Numbered from the stretch's first letter, positions 1-13,929 are shown. The stretch: DNA of 64,000 bases from Fistularia commersonii (GCA_037954325.1 JBBMNZ010000018.1:8382501-8446500); one strand, 5' to 3'. Translations and numbers: made by a program. Notes: a model not told the origin generated them from the letters alone.

Positions 1-466
1 CTCCTAAATATTTTATGTTTTTGAATGTATCATCGTAACAGCTGTAAAAAATTGAACAAACTAATACATTGTGATGGGGACAAATTTCAACAAACATTAT
101 GTCCAAACAAATATGATATTCATTCATATTTGAAGTTACCCTATTAATATTGCTGCATTAACCATATTTATTAAATAACAATTTTACTGAGTGTGAATTT
201 GGTATCATCAAATAACAGGCAAGAACAATTGCTCTTTTCTGCTTTGTTTTCTGTTTTGGTGCTTTTCTTATGTTTTTATTTGTTCTGAATTTTACAGTCA
301 ATCGTCCATTAAAATTCTGTTTTCCCTTCCTTGCCAATGTAGTTTGTTCTGTACTGCATTATCTGCCCCTGTTATTCATCCACCATTATCGAGAGGATTC
401 TATTTTTAATTGTAAAAAAGTTGAACGAATGTGTTAAGATAAGCAGGGTAACCAACGTTAAAACAA
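1..466. other. AT-rich non-coding sequence
   Basis: No gene, repeat family or regulatory motif recognised. It would be intronic if the WD-like exon to the right is real. Confidence 0.5.
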
Positions 467-667
467 TCAACGTGACTTTCCAAAAGTGTTGACCTTGTGC
501 ACATTTGTCAGCAGCTCCATGTCTGTGACCCTGAGGTCTTTGGATCTGACTGTGCTGTTTTGCAATCGATACGTTTGCAGAAGCGACATGTCCTCTCCAG
601 ACCGAAGGCCCACAATTCCTCCTTTACTCACAGTCAGGAACCAACCAAAACTCTGCAGGTACAAAAC
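467..667 (-). CDS. WD-repeat-like exon, candidate WDR49 relative
   Basis: The minus strand reads VLYLQSFGWFLTVSKGGIVG, then LRSGEDMSLLQTYRLQNSTV and then KDLRVTDMELLTNVHK, behind a good acceptor (gatcttcctag). The pattern FLTVSKxGxVxLxS followed by TYRL and VTDM resembles WD blades of WDR49/WDR64-type EF-hand WD proteins, and WDR49 lies upstream of SERPINI1 in human on the opposite strand. Two positions where Trp is expected read Arg. The 3' border is weak (GTCAAC after NVHK), so it may be a decaying exon. Confidence 0.4.
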   Translation of the reverse strand, partial: VLYLQSFGWFLTVSKGGIVGLRSGEDMSLLQTYRLQNSTVRSKDLRVTDMELLTNVHKVNTFGKSR

Positions 668-1439
668 CTAGGAAGATCAGGGGACAGCATAAAAACATTT
701 TATTGGCATTTTTAACCTTTCTTCAACTGTCAAAGTTATAGAAAGACATGCATAGAATGAGAGGTACGAATACTAATGTTATGAAGCAAATCATTTTATT
801 TCTCAACAAAGAGGCTGGGAGGAGGGCCAATGGTACATTTAACTTGCTAAATTAGTAGATTGGACTAAGTAGGAGAAATATCTTTGGCTTCCTGGGTGTG
901 TTGGTCCAGCAGTTTTTAACATTTCAATATTTTGATGCAGGCGGAAGTCATTTATAGAAAAGGGATTCAAAAAAAATAATTTATCCCTTCTTAGCAGATA
1001 CTTGAGCTATATGCTCCTTCAACTGTAACAAACATATAATATGCAATAGCCTATTAGATGATATGGAAGTAGAAAGTTCCTCCATATAAGGGGAGCAGGG
1101 GCCAAGCATCATTAAATGGCAATTTCCCCAAAGAGATGCTTCCTAATCAGAGGTGGCAGATGATGTGCCAACACATTTTTCATTTTCCAGATTTACATGC
1201 CTTTCAAGGACAAAAATTAAGACAAAATGTCACCAACAAAACCATAAAAATAGTTTTTATTCCAACAGTTCTTTGTCAGAATATGCTACTTAGTGATTCA
1301 ATTGAATGCATTCACATGATTTAATTACAATAATTGCAAATGCATTACCATTAGCAGACACAAAAGTGTCTGAATGTAAGCTACATGATAGAATAGAATG
1401 AATTTAAAGGTGTTGTACACTTAAAATACAATGTCCTTG

Positions 1440-1605
1440 GAACTGAAAATTCCTGGTTCGATTCCTGGCTCCTCCTCGTGTGTCGAAGAGTTGTTAAGCA
1501 CTTGGTGTTGACATTGAACTCCTAACTTCTGCTCCACTGGTTCATCCATGATGGGTTAATTGCAGATAACGAATTTCCCCACAGGGATTAATAAAGGATA
1601 AATTA
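1440..1605 (+). mobile_element. SINE/LINE-tail repeat fragment
   Basis: CCTGGTTCGATTCCTGGCTC and CTCCTCGTGTGTCGAAGAG resemble the 49.8-kb family. It is followed by GGGATTAATAAAGGATAAAT, an L2-like tail. It probably reflects a composite 3' end. Confidence 0.4.
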
Positions 1606-2092
1606 TTGTTATTAAAATCTAAGTCAGAATATACTCATGAACTGTGCTTTTCTCTCAAAATAAATTTAGCTTGTTCATCTCTTTGAAAATAATCTGAAGT
1701 GGTCACAACCTTTCACCCATTTAAAATACAACTGACACAATATTCTGTCACCTGAAGGATTTAAAGATTAAAATGGTGAGCCATCACTTCATTCACAGTA
1801 GTAGGCATTTTCCAATATCCTCTACATTAGCATATTAATTGATAGATGTTAAACTTAGTTGGGCCATTTCCAGGCGCAAGATCCTAATACTTTTGAACAT
1901 TTACGGAGCACAATGTTTAATACTGTGAAATTTCCTCTGGTCAGCAGACCAGAGGATTCTTTGGTCAATAAATCTCAATCAAAATGTTTTCAGATAAGAG
2001 CTAGGTCAGATGCTTAAAATGAGCTACATGCTCCAAACATCATACTTAACTGACCTTCATCTCTGCGGGAATTAAATGACACGGCCATTTAC

Positions 2093-2259
2093 CTTTTATA
2101 TCGGGTCTCCGTGTGGACAAGTTAGAGTGCGGAGCAGCTGCCACCAAGGCTCAGTATTGAGTCTTGTCTTGTTTAGCTTCTCAGAAAGCTGCTGTTGGAG
2201 GAAAGAGCAAAGATCGGACAGAGATGATCTCTTTGCACTGAGATCATGCTCAGTACGCT
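2093..2259 (-). CDS. Possible second exon of the minus-strand gene
   Basis: The minus strand between acceptor tttcaattag and donor AAAAG|GTAAAT reads RTEHDLSAKRSSLSDLCSFL, then QQQLSEKLNKTRLNTEPWWQ and LLRTLTCPHGDPI. It is richer in G+C than its flanks. A TAA falls in frame a few bases before the donor, so it is either pseudogenised, ends a protein, or is chance. No family is recognised. Confidence 0.2.
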
Positions 2260-4926
2260 CTAATTGAAAATGAATTTATCAAAAAAGTGTTGATTTTAAA
2301 TCAGGCTCAGAACACTTCTCTGACTTACCTCATACTGCTGAGGATATGGGTCAGGTCAAATTTAGACAGAAGGTGCATTGGCATGGGTCAAGTTACTCTT
2401 GAATTTTCCAGCTGGTTCTAAGAATTTCATTTGAAGGCCTTCTTTTCACTTTTTTCAGTTTTCCTTAATTCTTGTGCATCTAGAAATTAACATTGTTCAC
2501 AAAATGATCTACCAGTGAGCAATTATTCAGGTGCTCCTTGATAAAGGAAGTGAGAGTAAGAAATTAGGGCCTCTGTTTGATGGTTTTGGAAACATGGAAA
2601 TCGCATTTGTGCGGACTTACCCCAAGGAATAAATTTGACAGTACCTTACTGACAGCAAAAACTCTTATTTTGCCATTTTTACCAAAAAACTGTAGCTCTG
2701 ACTTTTGTCCCAAGACGCAGGACTCATCTGATTGTGCCAGTTAATCAATGACTACAAAACATACAACTCATTAAGATGATGAAAAATACTGCTTTTGATC
2801 CTAGAGGAGGAGGAGATTATGTATTCTAATGAGCGTCTGGGGCAAACTATATAAAAAATGTAAATGGTTGAATCCTGTAACGAGTAATACGGGAAGACAC
2901 TGGTTAAAAATGAGTAGAGTCAATAAGGTTAGGTTAATAACCTTATTATATTATCATTATATTAATAATCTGAAGGTTAATAAGGTAAAAACGGCTTTGT
3001 ATGGTTACTGTTCAAACTTCCGATTGATGCCAAGATACAACTGATATAACTGCTCTGCCTATAACTGTGATGATATGGGATGGCATTAAAATAGAATATC
3101 TTGATCTGCTCATTGCACTCCTCTATCTGCTTTCCAAAAGAAATAAGGTGTTGTAATGTGAGACTTTTTATAAACCAACAAAGGCTCACCAGGAAAAGAC
3201 TGCAGCTTTCGGTAGTCTTCAGTCTTCATCCTGCTTTCAAGCTGTGCCACCTCCATTCTTGTTCCCATGGTAACAACTCAGAGCTGTCAGTCAATCAGCA
3301 ACACAGCAAGCATGTGTATGTGTGTCTTCTCTGAAGGCTCACAATCAAATAATAGATTTCCTGCATTTCTAGCTGTTACATGATGAAGAATGAGATGTTT
3401 CCTGCCAGGGTAATTCCTACCCACATCTGCCACACAGCAGGTTGTCTTGTCATCATAATCATACGGCAGAGTCACTGCACCAGCTGAGTTCTTTTGCTGT
3501 GTCTGTTCACCTATCTAAACACGTCCGTGTTAAGGAGTGTGGAAAGGTGTTTCATTTTCAGAACATTTCCAACATGTTTGGCGGCTCTCAAGGTGAATGA
3601 ATGAGGACCTAAATTATGTCTCAGAAATGGTCTGAGGAGGTGGCAGGTTGCCAAAGCTTATGAAGCCGATGAAATGTAAGGTGATCTGAAGTAAAATACT
3701 GTAGTTAGGAAGACGAACAGCTTGAATTATAGAGTGAATCAAAGGTAAGGTTTGTAAAATTACCCAGCTTAATCATTAAAAGTGATTTTGCTCATCCAAA
3801 AGAAATGAGAGATGATGAAAATGTCCTTTCTAACTTTCTACTAAACACTTCAAAGGGCAGTAAAAGGACATCCTCGATTCCCCTTTTAGTCCCACATAAA
3901 TGTTTACGAGTCACATTCAGTGGAAGCAAGATTGGACTGGGCTGAGATTTAGACGAAGGCTAAAGCCTAGTGCTTCTTTCTTTATAGTGCAGATGAATTG
4001 CAGCATGACTTGCTGTTTTTTTTTTTTATTTCACTGAAAACAAGTATAATCCTACAATAAATTGATAGATAGTGAGACTGGGGATAATTTCATCATAGTT
4101 TTCATGATTCGCTAACTCTATTTTGTCGACTCTAGTGGCCCCACAATATAAAGGTGCCAGAAAATTGCAACATTTGCTATTCTCTGAAATATTCAGAGCA
4201 TACAACTATTGCGCACACACAAGTACTCAACTCTGTATCAAGTTTCATCTCTTGCAAAATAAATTACACTACGTATAAAACTTATCTGGAGGTAATTGCA
4301 TCACTACCCTACTGATATACAAAATTGTTTTATTTTGCAAGATATTAAAAGAGAATCAAGTTTGTAGGGATAGTTTTAATTCACTATGCTAATGCACCTT
4401 GGAGGAGTAATGTTTATATTGTTGATATTGTCATATTATTGATTTTTTCATCAATGTATTGAATCATAATCATACCTATTTTTCAGAATTTAAAGGATTT
4501 TATTGCATTAACTTTCCAGACACAACCCATCTGAATCAAAAATCCTAGGATCTCCAATTTGTCCCATCTAGTAGTGCTGATAAATTCTAGCCTAAAAAAC
4601 TAAAAAACGTGTTTACTTTTTTTTTTTCCTTGATAGTTCCTTGGTCAAGTATGTGGAAATTGTCACAGTTTGATTTTCTGTCTGTGTTGCGATGTAATGG
4701 ACAGTGGGATCAATGGTATGTGCCTACACAACACAAAAACATGCTGAAATCAATCAGTCAATCAATCAAGATTGTTTTAATAATGAAGTTCTTTCAGGAG
4801 AACTTGACACGCACTGTGAGACAAATATAGACAAACTTTTGATTGGAGAAAGCTGTTCAGATCTAAAGCCTGTCGTTGGCAGTCTGCTCTGGCTGCAGAT
4901 TCTATATTCTAAAATCAAAACTACTA

Positions 4927-4969
<43 letters not shown>

Positions 4970-6520
4970 ACGCATACACTCACACACAGAAACTTCTTTT
5001 CTTCCATCAGACCTCACTTAAAAACCCATGTTGAGTTTCCTGGCAACCAAGTAGTCATAAAACAATTGTGGCTGAAAGTCTAGGCCCTTTTGTCTTTAAA
5101 TAACACAATGTGTGCCTCCTCTTCATATGTGATAGGAAATGTTGGCCCTTTAATTTTTAGGTCATAATATAGTCATTTGACTTGATGTGACACTGGTAGC
5201 TCACAGCCCAGGATTCCTCCGTGTTCTTTTAAACTCCAAAGTCAAGCATGCCGAGACGGAGTTATCTTGGATTTTAGTGACTCAAATACAGGTGTTCGCT
5301 ATTCTGTCCTATAGCTCCAGCTATATTGTGAAACCACCTCTGCTTGATTATTGTGTTTATTTCTGTTTCTTCTTATTTCTATATTTAGTTTGGTCTTTGC
5401 TGTGGCTCCTGCTTGCTGTGCGGTGAAAACCGCACAGACTTGACTCCTGTTGGTGAACTCCAAAAAAGGTTGCTTGTTTATGGTTAGGGTGTAGGTGTAA
5501 TACTTGGTATTTCCTCAACTGACCGGTTACACTTATTTTGCTTTCTTGTTAGGTTGTCCATCCTTGTCATCTCCATTGTTTGTTTTTTTTTATCAGAATT
5601 TTACTATGATGAAATAATTTTCTTATGTTATATACTCTAGTGGCAAACAGGACTTGCCAAGAAATAATGGGACCCACAGAACACTAGCTTTACAATTTGA
5701 CATTGAGAGAGAGTATCCTGTTATCTGCTGCGCATTGTACTAAAATGAGGAAGAAATTGGGATTAAAATAAATACATAACCTGCCTGACAGCAAGCACAA
5801 ATACTCAACATCTATATTCCAAACACAGATATGATCTCCTCTCTCACTTTTTGCTGCTTCAGTGACCATAACCAATCCCTGTGTGTGACTTAAAAGGCTG
5901 AAAAAACTTGAAATAGCTGATTACAGTGGTCGTCAACGGTAACGGGATCAGAAAAATTAGGTCTCAGCAATTTCAATAATAAAGCTTTAAAAATTAACAC
6001 TCGCACAATTGGATTACAGGGGTGCATGTAGGAGCCAGTGCGGAGCTCAAAATAGCCCACCACAAATCCACCATGGAAAATCCACTATTATACAGGGAGA
6101 AGAATGAAGTTGTTGGATCTCGGAAATTGGTGCAGATTGTGGTACTGAGAGGAAGGAGATGCAGTTGAAGAAAGAAAATAGGAGGGCAACTGAGTGGAAA
6201 TTAAGTACTTTCATCCAACACTGCATATCTGGAGACTCACTTTTCAAAATCTTTTTTTTTTCAAACCCTTTGAAATTCAAGAAGAATTCTATAATGGTTT
6301 ATCTGTTTTGGTATTCTCAAGACACTGTAATTAATTTCTAAAATTGGGTCAGGTTTAGGTATTCATACGGGATAGAACGCCAACCCGACGAAATCAGAAA
6401 GTGCATTTTTTATTAATTATTTTATACCTGGTGGGTTGGAATATGCAAGAACCTGAAAGTGAGCAATTCAAGCATGGTCTAAATCCAATAACTAGAACCG
6501 CATTTATCTTTAACATTTAT
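2260..6520. other. AT-rich non-coding sequence
   Basis: Apart from the CA repeat at 4929, nothing coding is seen. Open frames are short and not conserved-looking. Confidence 0.5.
4929..4969. repeat. (CA)n microsatellite
   Basis: About 20 CA units. Open frames across it are artefacts. Confidence 0.95.
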
Positions 6521-6524
6521 GTTC

Positions 6525-6780
6525 TTGGTCAGGTGGCACAGTGGTTAGCGCTTTGGCCTCACAGCACGAAGGACTGGTTGAATTCCGAACAGGGGATCCG
6601 TTTGCATGTTCCTCCCACAGTCTGAAAATATACAAGTTGACTGGAAAATTGTCCCGAGTGAGTGAGTGTTGTTTGTATATATTGACTGGCGATCAGTCCA
6701 GCGTCTTGCCATGACTAGAAAGGCCAACAGTCGGAATTGAATCAGGGTCCTTTGAGAGCTAACCACTGCGCCGCCGAGAA
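6525..6780 (+). mobile_element. tRNA-like SINE copy
   Basis: It starts GGTGGCACAGTGGTTAGCGC (A-box-like) with a damaged B box (GGTTGAATTCCG), continues to TGTTCCTCCCACAGTCTGAA, and ends near GACTGGCGATCAGTCCAG. The same family is seen at 20570, 35690, 54040 and, inverted, at 7130 and 50105. Confidence 0.65.
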
Positions 6781-7124
6781 AAATGTGGAATGTATGTAAA
6801 AATCCATTAAACTGATAAGAAACATCCTGCTTTCTTTTGTGTTGTCTGGGTCCCTTAAATGAAGAAAGAAACAAAGTAAGCATCTCTTTCAAAGTCTCTT
6901 TTGAGACTGTGCCTAATAACTGACAACAGTAACAACTCACAATACAAACGTTGCATATGTAACCTGGGAGTGCATTTTTCCATTACACATCATATACTGT
7001 ACTATAGACATATGCATATTTTTTCGTAATTTCTCACCAAAATAATCCCATGACAATTTTAATCAGTTTTTCAGTGTAATTAAGAATTATGATTTAAAAA
7101 TGACCATCCCCTCTAGTATTCCCT

Positions 7125-7275
7125 CTGACTGGGATATGCTGGCTGCAACATGGAGAACGCAAAGGAAACCCATACAAACAGGATGCAAACTACAATATAC
7201 AATCTCCACCTTGTCGGAATCGATCCAGGGACCTTCTTGATGTGAAACCAAAGCCTTGACCACTGCTTTGTAATT
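7125..7275 (-). mobile_element. tRNA-like SINE fragment, inverted
   Basis: The complement reads GTGGTCAAGGCTTTGGTTTC and GGATCGATTCC, and further on GCATCCTGTTTGTATGGGTT, the diverged body of the family seen at 6525. Confidence 0.5.
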
Positions 7276-10094
7276 TCCATCACACATGTAATCAGAATCA
7301 AGCCACCATAAATTGCAAAAACCCCACAACAGTTTGGTTTGGATCCTTCTCCTTGGACTTGCATATACAGCTTGTGTACAGCACAACCCAATAGAGGGTT
7401 AAGTTAATGATAATTATTTTTTAATGATAATGGGGCTGAAAACATAAACGAGAGGTGCATATTTCCCTGGTAGTTGACAAATCATCATCAGTATCCTATT
7501 TCAAATGATAGCAAATTATGTAGAAAACGCAACTCCGACCATAGAAAAGCAAAGTTAGGTTAATGAGTAAGCCCTATTCCATCTTGAAAAAAAGAGCTAT
7601 TTTGGACAGACCAGACACTTTTTTGAGAACGCTATTTACAGTCAACTTGGCAGGCAAGAAGAAATTCAGCAAGAATTTGCCATGTTGTACAACTGTAAGA
7701 AACTTAAACAAACATTAAGTGTGTCCTTCACCCTGACTGGACTTGTTGTGAGAGGGAAATTATTTTTTTAACCATCTTAAGCAATGTCATTGATTCTTGC
7801 ATACTTATGTGTCTTGACATGAAGCTATTACTGTCACAAAAGGTGCCATGGCAACAAGAAACTGCGCTCAGTCTCTTCTCAATATCACCTCTCATGCCAT
7901 TTTCTTCCTTTGCCTTGCCAACATTGGCTTCCAATGGTTGGTAAAGAGAAAACAGTTTGATTTCATGCTGAAACACAGTGGTATAAGTTTATTATTCTGT
8001 CTGATATTGGAGGAGATGAGTTGAGAGAGAATTAATTTTCAAAAATTTGAGCATAGAAACAACAACTTTGAGATTCGTTGGTAATTATTAGAAACAGATG
8101 GGTTCTTTTTGATCAGGGAGTAAATTTGGCGTGTTTAAAACACGCTGGGTCATAGCTGTTCACTAGGGAGCTAGTAATTATTGATGGCATCCTCTACTTC
8201 ACTAAGCAGATGGGGAAGCAATGTCAGAGACATGCAGTACGGTACATATGGACAAATAACGTGTTGAAGACAAGAGAGATATTATTTAATTATTTGAAAT
8301 GCAAGCTGATAAGCATGATTTTTTTTTTTGCTTTTTGCTTTTAAGGACATGGGGAAATTTGCCTTTTTTTTTCCCCAGTAAGTTTTTGTATGGAAAGGGA
8401 TGAAGAAGAAGAAATGAAGAATATTGATGTGAGAACCTGATAGAAGAATATAAAAGATAGCTTAAATCCAAGGCAATTACTGTCAAACTGATTTACTTTG
8501 AACCTCAAAGTACCTAATCTCTCGTCAAAGCCATGGAAATATAAGAAATATGGCATTAAGAAATGAAAAAAAAAGAAAATATCCTATTCAAAACCTAGTT
8601 TCGCCTCTTTTTGTGTATGTGATGTCTCAGGCCTGTAAGCCACAGTATCGTGTAAGTATGCTGGCTGAGCCAGTTGTCGCTGACAAACATGACAAAGACA
8701 AGGACACACGTCTGCCACTGCTCAAAGAAGCCATGGCAACAATATAAGCATTGATCCAGGAAACACTTTGATCTGGTTGGAAAACAGAATGTCAGTCTTC
8801 ACAGAATTCAAACCAGCGGGAATTCACAGGAAATGGGTCAAAGGAATTATTCAATAATTGCGGATCGGATGGAAGCACGCTATGATCAAATGACAGCCAT
8901 TTACGGCTACAGCTTGTGTGTACCTGTATGTGTACAACTATTAAAAGTGTTGATAACTGGGTGGTTTGGCTTAAAAGAAACAGCTGGCTTATACTGATGA
9001 CAGGAGACACAGTGAGAGAAAGCATGACATGTGTTTCTTTGGCTCTTTGTTTTGAGACCTTAACCGCTACAATTTAAAAGAACACGATCAGATTAAGATA
9101 ACATCTTCCGTCAATTTCAAAACCCATTAAAGTACAAAAAGTGCTGAAGAAGTGCACAGTGCCTTGAAGATAGGCAGCTGGAGCCAAAAACACAACGGTA
9201 AAGCAGCGGACATACTGTAAATGTTATACTCACATCCAAACACGGCAGCGAGTCTGACAGTTTAAATTTAAGACTGTTATTCAATTACTTCATGCCCGTG
9301 TTTTCTGAAGTTGTAGTGTTTTTACTTCTCTGGGCAGATACTATCTTTGAATGATGGTATTAGAACACATCAATAACATTCCAACACATCAGCCTATACA
9401 ACACAGATTCATGCAGATGCATACATATAACCAAATTGAAGCAATTAATCCATCAAACTCCAGCACTACCTCAAATGGCAAAACAATGATTCAGAAGTCC
9501 ACTCTGTCTAATACAATTTTTCAAAAACCCAAAATGGAAATAGAAAAATTAGAAATAGGGGGGGATGATCTAAATGGAAGACAATCTGTATTGCATACCA
9601 TGACAAAAATACAATACTACAATGTGAATATATTATTTTTAAATGTATTTATAAAGGATACTAAGGCTTCCATTTTATTGATTTGAGTCTTTCAGGATAA
9701 TCACCAAAACACTCAGCAAAACAAGCAGTTGTGTATTGACTTGCTCCTCCTCGGGTCCACGCTTTCCGCTTCAGGGCGTGTTTTCATTGGGGGTGGCTTG
9801 GTTTTCTCTGCTGCAGCATGCAGGCTTCACTTGTTTTTTCATTTGCTCTATTTTTTTCCCTCCTTCACCATTAAACTGAATTTACACTATACTCAGCTTG
9901 CTTCTTTGTGGCATTCAGTGGGGACCTCATCTTAATTAATCTCTCAAGAGTCCTATATTTATTCAGATTTAATTCTCTTTTTATATATAGAAAGAGACAC
10001 AGTGCCTTTAAACAGACACATAAAGAACTACATAAATATGTATATATGGTCATTTGTATGTATATATGTATATATGTGCAATGTGTACATTACA
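7276..10094. other. AT-rich non-coding sequence
   Basis: No gene is supported. A short frame ending near 8745 (PQYRVSMLAEPVVADKHDKD) reads like protein but has no exon borders that I trust. Confidence 0.45.
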
Positions 10095-10162
10095 TGTGAT
10101 TCGTTGTGGCAACCCCTGAAGGAAACAGCCAAGAGGAAAAGAGGAAAAAGAAAAAGACTATG
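10095..10162 (+). mobile_element. RTE-clade LINE, 3' terminal stub
   Basis: GATTCGTTGTGGCAACCCCT followed by GAAGGAAACAGCC and an A/G-rich run matches the last 60-70 bp of the RTE copies ending at 15310 and 59240. It is a dead-on-arrival 5'-truncated insertion. Confidence 0.6.
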
Positions 10163-11144
10163 ATCATAAAAGGTTTGAATTTGAACAAAGGAATTCTCTA
10201 CTTACCCCATGAACATAGAAAAACTGATTACAAAAAGCATTGCATTCAATTTGATATTACTGATAAAGGGTCAAATAAAATCTTAGTGGTAGATACTGGT
10301 AGACCCACTATGATCTGAATACTTTGTTATGATATCAGGACAGACAAACCTGAACTTTTATTTTAATTGTAAGACCCACTGGTACTCTTGGAATCCATTT
10401 TTGAAATGCCTTTTTGAGCAACTCTGTAATCAAGTACAATTTTTTTTTTAAATTTCATTTCATTTTGGTGTTGTCCCTTTGCTCAAAATAGAAATTGTAG
10501 GCAACAAACTTGCCTACAAATGTGAAAAAATATATTGAGTCATCTTCATTATTTCTTGGATATTTTTTTGAGTTTAAACATATTAATTGTTCTTTGCAGT
10601 TAATAATAATGGTGACATAACGCTGTTACTGTGTTACAGTTAGGGCATGATTTCAATTCCCATATGAAACTGGTAAAATGCCAGCTCACTAAATCAAATT
10701 AAAAACTAAAATCCGCAAGGACTGGTTTATGGTAGTCATATATTTGCGATGACAGATAAATGTTTGTGTTTTATGCTGTGCCTTTAACAGTTACTGTCAT
10801 GCTGATGTTTGTTGTTGATCAGTGCAAACAAAATTTCCCATGGTATACACAATGGTATACAATCATTAACACAAAGATCTTCCACTGTTTTTTGTGTTAC
10901 AGATTTAGAATTGCTAATTCTATTTCTCTATTTTTCATTCAATCAGTTTTATTTCCTGTACAGAGCAGAGGTGCTGAAGAAGCTATAAATATGACACTTG
11001 ATGAAAAATGTGCTCTCTTCTGCCATAAATAAACAATAAAAACTGTCAACCTCATGATCTCTTCAAAACATGCATGTACTGTATATAGCTCGAATGACTC
11101 TTGACATTCATTTCATTTGCTGATTAAAGTATAATCACTTATAT
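10163..11144. other. Non-coding sequence
   Basis: Nothing recognised between the RTE stub and the Rex3 copy. Confidence 0.5.
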
Positions 11145-12320
11145 GCATGCAACCCATCTATCCATCCATCTTCCCCTGCTTATCCGGAGTCGGGTCGCGA
11201 GGGCAGCAGCCGGAGCAGTGAGGCCCAGATCTCCCTCTCCTGGGCCACATGGTCCAGCTCCTCTGGAGGAACCCCAAGGCGTTCCCAGGCCTTCTTAGAG
11301 AAATATTCTCTCCAGCGTCTCAGGAGACGTCCAGGAGGCATCCTGACCAGATGCCCGAGCGGCTCTACTGCAAGCTACTCCCAAATGACGGAACTTCTCA
11401 CCCTATCTCTAAAAGAGAGTCTGGCCACCTGGCGGAAGAAACACCAATTGGCTGCTTGTATCCTCTATCTCGTTCTTTCAGTCACTACCCACTGCTCGTG
11501 AACATAGGTGAGGGTGGGAACGTAGATTGACTGGTAAATTCAAAGCTTCACCTTTTGCCTCAGCTCGCTCTTCACCACATGAGACTGGTGCAGAGTCCGC
11601 ATCGCTGCAGATGCCGCACCAATCCGCCTGTCGAGCTCCTACTCCATCCTTCCCTCACTCATGAATAAGACCCCAAGACACTTGAACTCCTCAACTTGGG
11701 GCAGGACCTGTTCCCTGACCCAGAGTGGGCATTCCACCTGTTTCCGGTTGACCACCAAATCTCGGATTTGGAGGTGCTGATCCTCATCCCGGCCGCTTTA
11801 CACTTGGTTGTAAACCGTTCCAGTGAGAGCTGGAAATCATGGCCTGATGAAGCCAACAGAACCACATCATCTACAAAAAGCAGAGACTCGATCCTGCAGC
11901 CACCAAACCGGATCCCCTCAACGCCCTGGTCGCGTTACAGGTTATGAACAGAATTGGTGACCAAGGGCAGCCCTGGTCCAACTCTCATTGGAAATGGGTG
12001 TGACTTACAACCGGCCGTATGACCGGCCGTATGACGTGCCTCTTCTCCACCACTGCTGAGGCTGAGAAGTGTGATCCCCCTGTAGTTGGAGCACACCTTC
12101 TGATCCCCCTTTTTAAAAAGGGGGATCACCAACCAGTCCATCTGCCTGTCCAGCAGCACTGTCCCCAAGGTGTGTCAGCCATGACAGCCCCTACAGCATC
12201 AAGAGCCTTGAGGAACCCAGGGTGGACCTCATCCACCCCCAGGGCCCTGCTACTGAAGAGCTTTTTGACTGCTTCAGCAACTTCAGTCCCCGAAATAGGT
12301 GTGTCCACTCAATGTGTGTG
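11145..12320 (-). mobile_element. Rex3-type (RTE clade) LINE, 5'-truncated copy
   Basis: Minus-strand frames include a reverse-transcriptase-like WLVIPLFKKGDQKVCSNYRG (around 11990-12130) and SGHDFQLSLERFTTKCKAAG (around 11780-11840). At 11955-11974 the plus strand matches the conserved Rex3 stretch GGTGACAAAGGGCAGCCCTG with one change. The 3' end on the minus strand carries the usual (GGAT)n-like tail at 11155-11170. Frameshifts make it inactive. Confidence 0.82.
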
Positions 12321-13929
12321 CGTGCAGTCCTTATCTGTTAATTTCAAGACATTGGTGAATGTGAATGCACAAATATCTGAGTCAGCATCCTGCTAGCTGT
12401 AAGGTTCTATATGATGTTTGATGAGCTCAGAAATCAATAAACAAGATAACTGTCCTGAGAATTCTAAATGAGATAGCCTTTATGACTTATCCATTATACC
12501 TTTGGCAAAAAAAACTACTTAAAATATGACTTCAGTTCAAATGCTTTAACGGTCATTTAAATTTTTTCGGTGACAATCTTCAGACAAATTTAAGAAACCC
12601 TTGATACACTGATTAAATAACTAATTAGAAATGTTCCTTTACTGTTCTCTGCGTGATGTTAGGCTTGCCTCTGATAGAGAACCCTACCATGTAAACCCCA
12701 CTGAATAATACTTATGGGACCACATGAAGATTAATTGCCAATTCTTACACGTGTTTCCCCATGTTAAAATGACAAAATGGCTGAGAAGTAATGCAACAGT
12801 GTGTCTGGCAGATTTGTGTCGAAATAATATACAGTAAATAGGAGTGAGAAGCTGTTCAGGTGAATACAAACTGGACTAAATCTTGCGATGTATTTAAAAC
12901 ATTACTCGGCACAATCTTTGTAACAGATACAAGATGTGAGCACATATTGAAGTGATAGCAGAGGTTTTTCAGTTAAGTTGTGAGTGTCAAAAAGAAAGTA
13001 AATTTAAGATGAATCTTGTGCGTGCGTCCATGTGTGTATGTGTGTGTGTGTGTCCGTGCGGTTGTGCAAATAAATCACAACCATCCATCACTGTACACTG
13101 CACAAGAAATTCAATTACAGACAGAGGGAGGAGCGCCTCAGAACAGGAATATTGTTTGATTTGTGGGGAAACAGCTCCCCCTATTGAGGGCTGGACTCAT
13201 GCTATATAACAAAAACAGGCTTTGGATCCAGGTATGAGAGCCAAAATAACTTGTTAATCATTCAACTCGCATGCCAGTCTTGCCTCCAGTGAACAGAAAG
13301 CAAAAAGGTGCAGTTTAGCTTTCAGAATCAACATAGTCCTGTGTAATTATTCAAATGTGTAATGTTGGCCTGTATTTTGTTATTTTTATTGTAGTAGTTA
13401 CGTTGGTACACATAATACAACCCAGTGGCAGCCATGTTTAGCAGAGACTAGAAATAACTAGTGCTGTTTGTTTTGTTAATTTTTTTGTTGTTCTGTTTGT
13501 TTTGTTTTTTCTTTTTCAATCAAATTCTTGGGTCAGTACTGGGATCAACCTTTATGCGTTGAGACACAAAAAATATACCGCACAGATGTAATCATGGTGA
13601 ACATATCTACCCCGAAAATTCCAAGGTTATGCCTGTCAAAGTAGTACTAGTACAATTAGTAGTATTTGTGTAAATAAATTAGCTACAATTACCAAGAACA
13701 CACAAAGATTTTTTCTTTATGAGGATCACTTTACTGCTCCCAGAATATAATTGCTATGAAATATTTTCCCTTTTTTTTACAATTTACATTTTACAGTGGA
13801 ATTTATTTTATCCAATTTGATCAATTTGGACCATGACATGGATGCAAATAACAATATGAATTGAAAATTTTGGTTATTGTAGACTATTTAAATTTTGTGT
13901 GTGTAAATAAATAAATGAATATATAATGC
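12321..13929. other. Non-coding sequence
   Basis: Short GT repeats at about 13030-13050; otherwise nothing recognised. Confidence 0.5.

Noticed and set aside
6535..6600. tRNA gene, from A-box and B-box-like sequence
   Set aside because: The sequence continues into a SINE body that recurs in the window, and the B box is damaged. It is a SINE, not a tRNA gene.
8550..8747. Plus-strand frame ending PQYRVSMLAEPVVADKHDKD...
   Set aside because: It reads somewhat like protein but has no convincing splice borders, no family and AT-rich upstream codons.
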